Positions 11,909 through 23,691 of a stretch of 50,178 nucleotides of DNA are shown in pieces. The position numbers and the translations under genes are program-made. Numbering within the stretch: position 1 is the stretch's first letter; every line of letters starts with the position of its first letter. Under the pieces are notes generated by a model. That model was not told the DNA's origin. It saw only the letters and a program-made list of their open reading frames with translations, and did no database searches. The DNA is taken from NCBI RefSeq assembly GCF_008831285.2, contig NC_045141.1, positions 27,643,315 through 27,693,492 of the forward strand, written 5' to 3'. Source of the stretch: Nymphaea colorata. Lineage: Eukaryota; Streptophyta; Magnoliopsida; Nymphaeales; Nymphaeaceae.

Positions 11909-12259
11909 CTAGAGCCGTTTTTCCTTATACCATTGAAGAGCATCATCATAAAGATAGAATTTCTTATACTTAAAGGCTGCTGAAGAGGCAACTATGTCCT
12001 TAGCCGACAGGTTGCTTCCTTCTTGATGATTATTGGCAAATACTATTAAACTTCTAGCTAAATCACGCTCATGAAAATGCAAGATACGTGAGCGGTAGAT
12101 TCTACCACGGAAGTCCATAAAGGCAGGCAGATAAAAGACATAATCCTCGTATGCGGACGCTAGCCTGATTATTAAATCTTGATACTGCAGCTTATCTCTC
12201 TTTATTTGAGTTAGTGCACCAGGATCCACTGCAATACAGAATATGTCTACCATTTGCAT
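11909..12259 (-). pseudogene. Fragment of a single-subunit (phage-type) RNA polymerase, mitochondrial-plasmid kind
   Basis: A 116-codon piece with the hallmark DFRGR motif of T7-like polymerases in the context YLPAFMDFRGRIYRSRILHF, followed by ERDLARSLIVFA. Such enzymes transcribe DNA in mitochondria and plastids. The DFRGRIYR form with HFHERDLARSL resembles, from memory, polymerases on plant mitochondrial linear plasmids or their integrated copies, rather than the nuclear RPOT genes (DFRGRAYP). Full enzymes are near 900 residues or more, so this is a small part, with no palm or C-terminal catalytic blocks. It lies inside the probable first intron of the HIRIP3-like gene, on the opposite strand. 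Likely a transfer from mitochondria to nucleus; inactive. Confidence 0.75.
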
Positions 12260-13413
12260 TTCTATACTAGCCTTGTACAGATGTTGAGTGCACTCATCAC
12301 ATCAAAGCTCATAGTTCCAGGTAGAAAGGAATAAATTGTGGAGAAGTGAAAGGGAAGTGAGAGGTAGAGGAGCCCCAATACTGTTCCTACATTGCAAGCT
12401 AGGTGGCTCCCCTGAGCGATGATGCTAGAATGTTCCTGCTGGGGTGATTCAACAGCAACCTTAAACTCATCCAAATTGATGACCCCTTCGCTAGTTGTCT
12501 ATGCATTGAGGACAATTTAATTTATAATTCGTTTGTTGGGTTCTGTTTGAGTGAATCTAGTTTCATTCTGTTTGCCTTAAGTGTTGCCTTACATCAAAAG
12601 AATTCGGCTACCTGGAGTGATCTTTTTTTGAAAGTGCACTCTGTTTTGTGCTTTTATCCCTTGGAGTCATGAGTCTTCTTACCTGTAGAAACTTTGAAGT
12701 TGCAACACAAACCTCCATGTTACTCCCCACTATTGAACTAGTCACACTTTTCTTTTGTCACACTTTTCTTTTTCTACTTCTTATTGCACTAGTTGGTTAA
12801 ATTCTTTGTCACATATGTACATTAACTGGTTTTCTTTTATTCAAGGTCCTCACCTAGTCTAAGTTAATGCCAATGATTCCTTTTTTGTCCACAGATTCGT
12901 TTTCGAGTGAAGCTTTATGCACGAATGTAATGATTTATGATTCACCATGAGGTTGTTTTTTAGCCAAACTGTCAATCATATGCCCAATTTTGGCAATAAC
13001 TTAAAAATTTAAAAAGGTTTGCGAGTTCGTTGCAATGGTAAGTGGCATTTAGATGTTTTCATGCTTAACATGAAAACAAAAATTAAGGCTACTTTACATC
13101 AAATTTGCTGTCAAGTTCATGCCAGTGTTGGCCCTGTGCCCTACTTTTTCTCTCTCTTTTCTCTTGTCTCATCATTTGCTGCATCTTTTCCTAACTTCCT
13201 TATCTTGCTGGCATCACCATCACCTCTTCTTGTTCGTACTTTTGTTCTACACGTCCCTAAGCACCTCTTTTACGGAAATAAAACAATTATAAATAAGAGT
13301 AGAAAGATGAAAATGAATAAAAGAAGAGAATAAGAATAACAAGTAATAAGGTTTTCAATATTGGATTTCAATTAAGTACATAGAATGCAGTATGCACCCA
13401 CAATGTGCACAAC
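12260..13413. other. Intronic AT-rich DNA, no recognised gene
   Basis: An open minus-strand stretch at 12474-12262 (70 codons) abuts the RNA polymerase fragment, and its reading is interrupted before it. It may be part of the same transferred DNA, but I recognise no domain. The rest (12475-13413) is pyrimidine-rich to AT-rich and shows nothing. Confidence 0.4.
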
Positions 13414-14270
13414 CTATGTCACATGGGTGTGGGTACGACTATTTTGAAAATTCTAGGTATGTAGATATGGCAAATTTTTAAATTCTCAAAAATGATAAAT
13501 GAAAAACAAACTTTAATAGTTCAGAACTATAATCCCATAAAACATCTACAAAGAAAATAATAAAAAGATGCAAAACAAAAGAATATAATGAACTAAAAAT
13601 TCAAAGAATAGAACAATAAACAATCAGCTGTTATAGAAAAGTGAGAAAACCAATCACGATCAGGTGATCACTCTTCATTTAGGCTTGCGCCTAATCTTGG
13701 CTGATCGGCAACACAACTTTTTTTTGGTTGCTGTAGTGAGTTGAAAGAAATAATTGATAGATTCATCAAACTTTTAATAAAAAATGGCAACAACCAAACA
13801 AAATTGGCAGCCAAAATAGCTGATAGAAATAAAATGCAACGAGACAAAAGTGGCAGCCACAGATAAACACATAAAATTAAACAAAACATCAAAACCTATG
13901 TCACACGGGTGCGACATTTTTGAACCCGCAGCTGCATCGACGCGGTGCCGGGTGCGGGTGCGACCTAGATTCACACCCATACATAGTCAAAGTGAGTTGG
14001 GTGCGGTCAGCTGCACCCGACTATTTTTGTCATATTTGGACCCGTACCCAACTCACGTTTGACGCGAGTCCGGTGTGGTCAAACCGCGTCATGGACATTT
14101 TGGTCCATTGTTTGGTTTGTTTTTTTTATTTATTTTCATTTATGTAAAACACGATTTAGGGCACTTCCCAATCCTGTCTCTCCATCTTCTCCCTCTACCA
14201 CCTCCTTCCTCCGTCTTCTCCCTCCACTGGCAGTAGCTCCTTCCTCCGTTCTCCCTCTCGAAGCACCTAA

Positions 14271-15522
14271 GCTGACAATCAAATATAACAGTTTCCCTAT
14301 CAGAGATCTTTATGATCTAGAGTCAAAAGGCTCTTATTCATCATCATGTATATGAATGCAGGGATTCATGGGAAGTGTGGTAGGTTTAGGCTTTAGCCCC
14401 CAATAATCCTGTTTCCTGTAGAAGATCAAGAACATATTTTCTTTGAGACACTACAACTCCTTTACTACTACGAGCCACCTCAATACCAAAATAACAGAGT
14501 TGTCCAAGCCTCCAAGGTCTTTTGTAATAAAGTATTGCTGTAAAAACTCCTTTGTCTGAGCTATGTCTTGATCATTTTACCCGGTGAGAACAATATCATC
14601 CACGTCGATAATCAATATCACTATATCAGATGTGCCTCGCTTGATAAACAAGGAGTGATCAAGCTGGGATCGTCCAAATCTACACTTAGATAACACCTCA
14701 GTTAGCTTCTAGAACTATGCACGAGGATTCCGTTTAAGTCCATAAATAGCATTCTTTAATTTGCATACCTTGGAACACTCCCCTTGTCCCTCAAAACCAG
14801 GCAGTTGCTGCATATAGACGGCTTCAGAAAGGTCTCCATATAGAAAAACATTTTTCACATCCAGTTGGAAGAGACCACTCTCGCTAGACAACAAAATATA
14901 TAATCAATCGAATAGTGCCCAACCGAGCCACAGGCGAAAAAGTCCCAAAGAAGTCAACACCATAAGTCTGAGCATACCCTTTTGCGATAAGACGTGCGTT
15001 GAACCGTACAACTGAAGCATCAAAATGATACTTGATGGTGAATACCCATCTTGAGCCAACCACATCACAGTGCATCTGTAGACCCACCAAATCCCAAGTC
15101 TCCTGAGGAAGAAGAGCATCCATTTCCTCCTGCATGACTCGTCGCCAACTTGGATCTAACAAGGCTTGATGGTGAGAAGACGGGATAACATGACCTGATA
15201 GAGCTTGATCAAATTACACCAAACTTGTACTCAGACGGTCAGCATAGACATAATTAGAAATAGGATGTAGTGTGCACTGTCGCTTGCCCTTGCGAATGAC
15301 AATAGGGAGATCTGCTGCAGAATGGTCATAATTTAAGCCTGAGTCAATCTTATTAGTGGAGCTTACCTCTTGAGAAGATGCTGATGGACGGCTAGGAGAG
15401 AGACCAGGACGACGAGTGTAAACCAATGGAGGATCAAGGAAACGTTCATGTGACTTAGATTGAGATGGTGGGAATGACTCAAGTGACACTAGTGGAATGG
15501 GAAGACGTACAGGTACATGCAT
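14271..15522 (-). pseudogene. copia-2 reverse transcriptase, 3'-truncated
   Basis: Linker 15522-15214, then RT N-terminus 15162-14884 (WRRVMQEEMDALLPQETWDL, GSRWVFTIKY, LIAKGYAQTYGVDFFGTFSP). Beyond a frame change, the VDDIVLTG box (14605-14575 region), LQQYFITKDLG and YFGIEVARSSKG are readable across shifts and stops. Similarity ends at LIGKLLYL near 14275. Confidence 0.82.
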
Positions 15523-16435
15523 CTCAGACGGAGAGGGACTTGAAGGAGAAAAAGAAGGACGAGACTCAAATAATGTAACATCTGCTGAGTAGCCAATAAA
15601 TACACATTTAATGGCCTGGGCAGCAATTTATTTTTGTTTGGGTCTAGGATATGTGCAAAGCAAGTGCATCCAAATACTTTGGGATGTGAATGAAATAATG
15701 AACGACTCGGATATAGAATTTGAATGGGAATACATTCTTGGATGGAGGAAGAGGGTAATCTGTTAATGCGGTAACATACAGTAAGAATAACATCTCCCCC
15801 AAAATAGGCATGCATGTGAGAATGTAGCATAAGGGTGCGAGCCACATTTAGGAGTTGCCGATGTTTGCGTTCAGCTACACCATTTTGTTGAGAAGTGTAT
15901 GGACCAGTATATTGAGGTTGAATTCTATGGTTGGCATAAAACTCAAGGAAAATGGAAGACTTTAATTCAAGAGCATTATCAGTGCGAATATTTTTGACAA
16001 TGAAACTACATTGAGTTTTTATTTCCTTACAAATTTCTGAAGAATATATATGATTTCATATCTTTCCCTTAACAAGAAAACCCAACTGAATCTAGTAAAA
16101 TCATCAACTAAAACAAGATAGTGTCGGAAACATGAACGAAAAGGAACCTGACTAGGACCCCATACATCCACATGAATGAGATCAAACAGACTCTGACTTG
16201 AAGGAAAGCTGCCCCGTGTATGCTTACCCAACTGACAATCATCACATAAGGACTTTGATGCAGGAATATCTGAAAACATGCGACAAAGTTTGGGTACTGA
16301 CGGATGACCCAGTTTGAGATGCCACTGGAAAGGAGAAGGTTTCGAAGGGACTGAAGATGCAACAACATCAATTGGAACATTAACTGTAACTGACAGGAAA
16401 TAAAGTCCCTCACATTCACAGCCACAACCAATCAT
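15489..16435 (-). pseudogene. copia-2 GAG-pre-integrase and integrase, broken
   Basis: The 16435-16019 frame holds the pre-integrase WHLKLGHPSVPKL, CDDCQLGKHTRGSF and integrase start LIHVDVWGPSQVPF...YLVLVDDFTRFSWVFLL. The frame is lost between 16019 and 15850, where the second Asp and the Glu region should be. It resumes at 15845-15489 with ARTLMLHSHMHAYFGGDVIL and HPKVFGCTCFAHI. The GVAERKHR-like part at about 15850-15890 is out of frame. Confidence 0.82.
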
Positions 16436-16539
16436 TTTGCCAGTTAGTAAGTTCTAAAAAGAACAAGAACCAGGGTAAAAAATGGTTTTACTGTGTAAGT
16501 CAATAACTAGCTGCTTAAAGATAACAAGTTAACATGAAA

Positions 16540-16965
16540 CTAAGGAGCATACAACACACGTGTAATAGTGCCTAAATGTGGAAGGTAGATATCACCGTTG
16601 CCCAAAACAGGGGACAACTTGCCATCAGCCAGCTTGACATGTTGTGGTGTAGAGAATCTGACAAATGATGAAAAATTTTGTAGTTGATTACAACTATGTC
16701 TAGAAGTATCAGAATCTATCATCCATGTCATACCTGGATTATCAGTAGGAGCACCAACAGAGAATGCTGAGTCTATAACATTAGCATTGGCAGATGTAGA
16801 GGCAGACCTCTGAGCAAGAACACGATCATATTCATCCTTACTTAAGGGAATATGACATGGATATAGAAGGATCAGTAGAAGACTCAACCATAGATATTGT
16901 TGCCTTTGAATGGGCTGCTTGGGATGAAGAAGGACCTTTGCTTGTGGCGATTCTATCTCCACCAC
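16540..16965 (-). pseudogene. copia-2 protease with altered active site
   Basis: The expected D-S/T-G-A catalytic triad reads WMIDSDTSRHSC: the glycine after DS is replaced by Asp. The flanking ILYPCHIPLSKDEYDRVLAQ spacer and the following LADGKLSPVLGNGDI are typical of copia. Active-site loss fits a dead copy. Confidence 0.82.
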
Positions 16966-17786
16966 GTCCAGAGGAAACGCTCGAACGGAGGTAAGGATGC
17001 TTGTCCCAACAACGATCCTCTAGATGACCCACTTTGCCACAATAAGAGCACTGAAATCTATCGCGTTTTGCTCTACGGCCTGCACCACGTCCCCTAGTGC
17101 CAGCAAAGGAACTAGGGCCACATCCTCCTGATATCACAAGTGCAAAGACTGGTGTATCATGCGTATTCTGAGAAAGAGTGATTGCAAGACAACTCAACCT
17201 ATTATACGTGTCTGCTAAGTCTGGAAGATCATTGCCTGTGAGAATTTGAAACTTTGCCACAGAGTGTTCTGGAGATAAGCTGGATAGAAACTTCACTACC
17301 ATACCAGTTTCAAAGTGATGCATAACAATGCTGGCAAGGTGGATGAAGAGCCTTCAACCGTTCATATGCAACAATTAATGTAGCAAAATACTGATCCCCT
17401 TGCCGTATGTTGCATAACTCTTCTTCCAATTGTAGAATCTTAATTACATTAGTGGCATGCGAGTATGCCTTCTTCAAGAAAGACCACATATTTTTTGACA
17501 TTGGTATACTATGCAATAATTGGAACTATATGAGACTCCACACTATTCATAATCCAATACATAACAATGTAATTATCTTCATCCCACGCAGCATATGTTT
17601 ATTTTTTCTCAGTAGATTCATCCTCCTCAAGAACATATTTCTTCATATGACCAGCCACGACATTATGAACACCATAGACCATATTTCATAGTTTAAACCA
17701 TTCGGTTTGATCGTGGTTCCGTAAGAGAATGAATTTCCAGCCATCTTGTATTCAATAGAACTTTTAGATTTACTGTTTTCAACCAT
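16838..17786 (-). pseudogene. copia-2 gag, frame-shifted
   Basis: Probable start ATG at 17786 (MVENSKSKSSIEYK), then LNYEIWSMVF, a shift, and LQLEEELCNIRQGDQ in 17516-17310. A second frame at 17323-16838 carries the CCHC knuckle CSYCGKVGHLEDRC after an RGRGAGRR basic stretch. At least two shifts break the gene. Confidence 0.85.
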
Positions 17787-18544
17787 AGTAAATCAAGAAG
17801 GCCTAGCTGACTACGAATATTAGAGGAATATCAAAATAACTGCAGCACAGGAGAATCTGGAAAACACTTATAGCTCCAACATCAAATCATAAATTCAATA
17901 AAACAGGCAGCAACTCAGGCATCATTCTGAATAGTTTCAGCCGACAAAAACAACAACACAGGCTGAAATTCAGACAGCAAAATAGTAAGAAACACAGGCA
18001 GACACTCAATACAATAATTGTCGCTGATGACTGCAACACAAGCAGGAAATCTTCAATAGACAGTAAATTCTAAACTTTAATAGTTTCACCATCGACTAAT
18101 GATTGCTGCTATTCTTAAATACAGCCGCACCACATAAATCTGGCTGTCCACAATGCACGGCAAATATCCCAACACAATCAAACGATAGATCTCATACCTA
18201 CGATGAACAGTAGTCCACAACTCATTAAGCTTCAACTTACAGACTTCACATCCACGATCTATAGGTCATTCTGCTCCTTACGGTCAACATAAACTCTGAT
18301 CACAGCAGCAGTAACATCCATGAGATCCACTCAAGGATCTGATCACTCCTTCTACATAGGCGTGATAAGGTCCTTCTCCACGCAGCGCACCCAACCTCTA
18401 TTCTCTTACCGACTTCTTATTGGGTGGTAAGAAGGAATAGAGATGGGAGATGAAAAGAGGGAGGAAGAAGGAGATCGCCGGAAGAAGAGGTTGCCGAAGA
18501 GAATGATCGCCAGAAACCTCACTTGGCTGTCGGCGCAGGAGAAG

Positions 18545-18556
18545 GCTCTGATACCA
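18545..18556 (-). other. copia-2 primer binding site (initiator tRNA-Met)
   Basis: TGGTATCAGAGC on the minus strand, immediately after the CA end of the LTR. It is complementary to the 3' end of plant initiator tRNA-Met. Confidence 0.92.
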
Positions 18557-18731
18557 TGTTACAATGAGAGAGAGAAAGCCAAAAACAATGTCTCATTAAC
18601 GTAACCCTAATCTCCTTTAAAAGAGATTAGGGCTAGCGGTACAAACTTTACAAAAACAGTCCAACTATTATAAGAAAATATTTAAAGACCTCCTCTCTAA
18701 CTTTCTAATATTTCAGAAATACTCTTTAACA
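18557..18731 (-). repeat. copia-2 5' LTR (175 bp)
   Basis: On the minus strand it starts TGTTAAAGAG and ends CATTGTAACA, with TG...CA ends and a short inverted TGTTA/TAACA terminus, and is followed at once by the primer binding site. Unusually short, but within the range of small copia LTRs; copia-3 has a 165-bp one. Confidence 0.85.
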
Positions 18732-18738
18732 ATAATAA

Positions 18739-18773
<35 letters not shown>
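18731..18773 (+). repeat. (AAT)n microsatellite
   Basis: About 14 AAT units directly next to the copia-2 LTR, in the AT-rich part of hAT-B. Confidence 0.95.
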
Positions 18774-18775
<2 letters not shown>

Positions 18776-20052
18776 GCCCTCGCCACACCTAAATTTTTTG
18801 AGGTGTGCCGCACCCCGCACCTATGTGACATAGGTCAAAACGTATATAGATCTATAGATTTACGGTTCAATTTTCAAACGAAAACATCCCCAAATCAAAA
18901 AAACGAAAAATCCCAAACCCTAAGTTGTAATAGTGAAATGAAAAAAAATACTTACCTGGCTGCTGCTAGTTGCCACTGTGCACTACTGGATGTGACTGTT
19001 GGTTGCCGGACGTTGTTGCCATTGCCAAGGCGCCAATCATTGCTCTACTGTGGAACTACGCTGGTCGGGGTCAGGCTCGACTTGTTTCGTAACATACAAA
19101 CGATGGCTTCTTATAGTTTGGATCGGGTTTGGGTCATACAAACCCGATCCAACCCATACCCAACACTCTCACCGCATACCCTCATATCGGAGTGGGTATG
19201 TGAGGGCAATCCCACGTACCCGTGTCACATAGTGCACAATAGATACATGCTGATTTAAAGCATTTATGGTATGGTATATCATGTCTCATGATGGTAAGAT
19301 ATTGAGCTCATAGTAATTTTACATCTTTGACCTTAAAATCTTTACATAGGCTGGACATATAACTTTGCTTATAAATCTACATCATATGTCAAGCTTTTTT
19401 ATATTAATCACCTCATGTAGGCAATTTTTTCATTCTTGCCATTTGTTGGAATATACTCAATGTGTGCTATGTTTTCGTTAATTTCTCAACTCTTTTGAAG
19501 AAGGTATGCTCACCCTTTTGTTCAGCTCATAGGAATTTAGGGAGGTTTGCCAAGAAGCTGTCAGCTATTTGTCCAGCCCAAACTCATAAAGATTCAATTT
19601 GATCCTGTGATCTGATTAACAATATTGAATTTGATTTTCATGTTCCATTTTAATCTGCTTTAGTTTAGAGTTTAATTGTATGGGAAACTTGAATTTATAA
19701 GTGTAAAATCCAAGCCTAGCGCTTTTCTTGTCTGACAATTGAATAAATTAGTTTTTTATTTTCTATTTTAGTATTATTTCATTTAAAAAAATAGTCACAA
19801 CACATTTTTTTTCCAAAAAAAGCACATAAAACGCGAGAAATAAGTCAGTTGTTTAAAACTAAAAAAAATGAAGTTCTTTTTGAAAGAGATGCCAAAAAAG
19901 TGAAAAAACACATTTTTTTCATGTTTGCCCCATTTTTTTTATTTTAGGCATTTTCCCCATGTTTTTAATGCCAAACTGTTTGTTTTCATTTTCTAATTTT
20001 TATTTATTGCTTATTTACTTATTTTTTGATTTTGTGTTATTAGTTGGAAGAG

Positions 20053-23000
20053 ATGGACATGGAGTCCTCCGAGCCTGAACTCTACCACATAATATCCAAT
20101 GCTATGCGCCTACGCTTGCCTGACTTCAGGGAGCAAGCAGAGTAAGTTATCAGCCGGTCCTGCTGATCCACTTTCTTCTCCTCCCATCACTGCTTGCTCT
20201 CTCTCTCTCTCTCTCTCTCTCTTCTTTTTTCTGTTGCTATGTGTTTCCCGCGTCTCGCATTGGTTTTTTTGCCCTGCTCAGTCTTGGATTTGATCCTATA
20301 ACTGTGCTTTCTTGTCTGGAGGTATGGTCACAGCTTCTACAAGTCTATCAAGTCTTATGGTTAACCTTCTAGATTTTTCAGGAATAGAAGGTTTAGGGAA
20401 TTCATTTTGTTGGTAGCTGGAATTTGATGCTCCCTGTGATGTCTTTTATACATAAAAAATTTCATTTCTAGGTATGCTCACGGAATCCTCAATGACATAA
20501 TCTTCATGTATTCCTTTACTAGGCTTCAAATGAGGGTTCATGTTTACTATCACCTACATTATCATGAAAACTAAGCAAGTAGTTCAGCAGACATAAAGTT
20601 TGTTGTTTTTGGGAGCATGGCACGTAAACTGCTTTGGTTTCGGCATGTCTAAAACAAAGCAAGTGCTTTAGATGAAGAATTGTCATTTTTGTCAGAAAGA
20701 ATAAACACACTTGCATTCAGTTCTAGCATAATCAAAGGTTTTCTTGAAAAGCATCCATACAAGTATATTTTTGCAAATTATGTAATTGGTTTTTCACCTG
20801 ACATCTATTGAATAGCCAGTCTTCCCCTCCTATGGCTTTTCCAGTCAGCTTTGCTTTGTGGTGGTTTTGCACTTGACATATATTGAAGGAGAAATAAACA
20901 TTACTTCCACGGTCCGAAATTGAGAAACAGATAGAAGGTCCAATATAACTTCGGAATCAATTTGATGACTGGAATACAGAGATTTTTTGTTAGAAAAGGT
21001 TTTCAAGCTATTGAATGACTTCTACATGAAGTGTAGTTCCATTTGCAGTGTATACATAAGAATTTTAGAGTTAGTGTGATGGGAATATATGAAATGGACT
21101 GAAATCTAAGAGCCAACAAGTCCTACTGGAAGAAGATAATGCAACTGCTGGTCCTCTCAATGAGGATCCATTGTTAAAAAATGGTTGGAGTGCTTCAAAA
21201 AGTTGAGCAAATGACATGGACCCAATACATTTGCTTTTGGTGATATTTGCATCTTGAGCGGTGTTGACTGCAGCAATCTTCTTATCATTTTTCTTCTTCT
21301 TCTTAGGAAAAATTCGTTTGGTATGTCTGGACTTACCACAACTGTGGCAATCAATTTTCCCTAGGTCTACCATCATTACAGCATCTGCTAAAGCTGGAAG
21401 ACTCAACTGTAGCCTATAGGTCTTCATATTAGAGTTGAGCCATATAACAGCCATCCTCGAGTCTTTATCATTTTTGAGAATCTGAGATCTTTAAATCTAC
21501 TTTCCTCCTCAGAAAGTATAGATAGAGCCTCATCTATCAGTGGCACATCAGGTTGGTGTAAAAGTTTAGGTCTTGCATCATGCATGTTCAAACTCTCCCA
21601 TAGTTTGGAATTTGGATAAGGTAGAGATAATTACTCATTCATGTTTTTTGTCTCCCTGCCTACTGGTTTTAGTCTTCCCTCCAAGATGAAGTTTGCTCTC
21701 AAGTTTCATTTGCATGTGCAACTTTGTCAAACTTGCATATCGGCTAACTTCAACGCTCTTTCATATTCAAGACATAACCTTGAGATGATCCATTAACCAT
21801 TACTCTACCTTCCTTGCATGTTCAGGAATATCTTTTTTACTATGGTCTTGGCAAGGCAAAGATAAGGTTCCCTCTTGCCTCCATGTATATGGCGCTTCAC
21901 AGCAGAGACCTATATATCTTGCTTTGTGGAATTTGAATTTGTAGGGAATCATAAAAATAAGGGAAGAAGGTATTAGCATGCATTTAATGATCTTGAGAGG
22001 AGGAGAATTTTGTTGTGGAACTCAAGCCAAGCACCCAATTGCATGTTCAATGTGCATGCTTCCTGAGGCAGGGATGATGTTCCAAAGTCAAGAGTACTGG
22101 CTCTCATCCCATGTAAAGTTATAGACCTTAATATAGATAATGACCACACTTTCATTAGAGAGAACTTCTACAAAGAGCCAACTAAAGGGCCAAAAACACA
22201 AGAATAGAAGTGATCTCAAACGGTTGAATAAATAGTTCTTCATTTAAAATATTCAAAGTGCATGTTGCAGATGCATTTATTTACAAGTGAAGATTGAGAG
22301 TTCACTATATAAGGGTGAGGGTGGGCAGCTCCCAACTGCTGGTGGAGCCACATTTAGTGCCCTCCTGAAATTTGTGGATTGATGGAAGTTCTATGTTTAG
22401 TAGATTAAAATAGTATACCACATTTTTCAGAATTTCCCCTTCACCATTTTTATCTCATGGCTTATTTTTTATGTTTACCATTGAAAACAACAAAAATTTC
22501 AACTTTGATGTATGGATTCGTAGAAAAAGGAAAAAAGTTCAGAATTGTTGTTTATTTTCCCATACAATAAAAAATACACTTAAATGCCTCTCTTTGTTCT
22601 CCCTATTATGTATATAAGTCAAATTTGAATATGAGACAAGTACTTTCTTTATACAGCAAGTATTTACATTTGTCCTTATATTTGCCTTCATAGAATACTG
22701 CTTGATTTTAGTAAAAACTTATGAAACTTCATCCTTTTTATTTGTTCACGCTAAACTCATTAGATTTAGATTTGCAAACATAAATATGAGCTGCTCTTTT
22801 TATGCTGACCTATAAATTATATATACACATGGACAAAATCATTTTACATAGCCTCCACTATTATCTACAAAATCTCTTTAATATCAATTAAAATATCACA
22901 TCTACATGGTTGGATTAATTAAATTAATAAAACCAATTAAAGAGAAAATATGTTCTCATAAGAAATTTCATTATCAAATAGCTACTAATGTCTATGTGAT

Positions 23001-23641
23001 CTGTTTCTTGTGCCTATGTGTCTTTCTTTGCCGAGTTGAGAAGGTCAGGAGGTTCTGATGTCTGGTCTTCACAAACTTGAATGTTCCAATGTTGTTAGAC
23101 CAGTCTACTAGAGCCAAAAAAAAAAAAAGAATGTTTTGTTGTCTTGCTATGGAAGTTGTTCACAGTTGAATAAAGTTTCTTTTTGGTTTTGCAGCTCACT
23201 AACTTTAGAAGGCGTGAGAAGACTTCTAGAAAAGGATCTGGGATTGCAAATGTTTTCATTGGACACACATAAGAGATTTGTTAAGCAATGCCTACATGAG
23301 GTACCTTAAATTTGTTAAACTTCTTCTTCCAGCCTATGCCACCATTTGTTTTGAACTTGATGTTGACGTATCCATGTTTTCTGATATAGATAAATGTTTC
23401 ATTCAAATTACATGTTCAAATGGGGCCATAAGTTTGCATAGTGTTGACCATCTAGGGGGAGTTGTGGTGCTTGACTTTGACACCCTTGCTAATGGTAAGT
23501 TTGCATTGAATGTAAAGCACCTCCTGTCTTATAGGTGTGACGTCCCTGTTTTTCCTTTGACAGCAGTCCAACTGACTTAGCCGTTGGCTGTTTTGATGTG
23601 AAATAAAAATTAAGAAGCTTCAACGTGCCAAACATGGAAAA

Positions 23642-23691
<50 letters not shown>

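Larger units (their letters stand above)
14271..18731 (-). mobile_element. Ty1/copia retrotransposon (copia-2), 3' part missing
   Basis: Minus-strand order: 5' LTR, tRNA-Met primer site, gag, protease, integrase, reverse transcriptase. The similarity stops near 14271 inside the RSLIGKLLYL block just before RNase H, and no RNase H, polypurine tract or 3' LTR follows. The remaining frames carry many shifts and stops. It lies within hAT-B, so it arrived after that element, and its 3' end was then lost by deletion or never made. Confidence 0.88.
13896..18833 (+). mobile_element. Inner hAT-like element (hAT-B) inserted in hAT-A and carrying copia-2
   Basis: The left end is CTATGTCACACGGGTGCG and the right end, read inward, is CTATGTCACATAGGTGCG. 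Flanks are ATCAAAAC (13888-13895) and GTCAAAAC (18834-18841), again 7/8 over 8 bp. Without the retrotransposon about 480 bp remain, similar to the 423-bp copy at 26381. An AT-rich AAT run sits near the right end, as in the copy at 31773. No coding capacity of its own. Confidence 0.72.
13414..19232 (-). mobile_element. Outer hAT-like non-autonomous element (hAT-A), split by later insertions
   Basis: The left end is CTATGTCACATGGGTGTGGG and the right end, read inward on the minus strand, is CTATGTGACACGGGTACGTG. It is flanked by TGCACAAC (13406-13413) and TGCACAAT (19233-19240), a 7/8 match to an 8-bp target duplication as made by hAT transposases. Removing the inner insertion leaves about 870 bp, close to the 830-bp copy at 31773. 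Both copies share a GC-rich end, a CAG|GTAAGT block and a GATTTGGGGAT segment. No transposase frame, so it is non-autonomous. Orientation follows the GC-rich end, placed at right. Confidence 0.75.

Noticed and set aside
18803-19258. 151-codon plus-strand frame
   Set aside because: It runs through the terminal regions of hAT-A and hAT-B and has no recognisable domain.
23278-23580. 100-codon frame across exon 2 of the HIRIP3-like gene
   Set aside because: It starts at the end of the exon in another frame and continues into the intron beyond a good donor at 23301; no domain.
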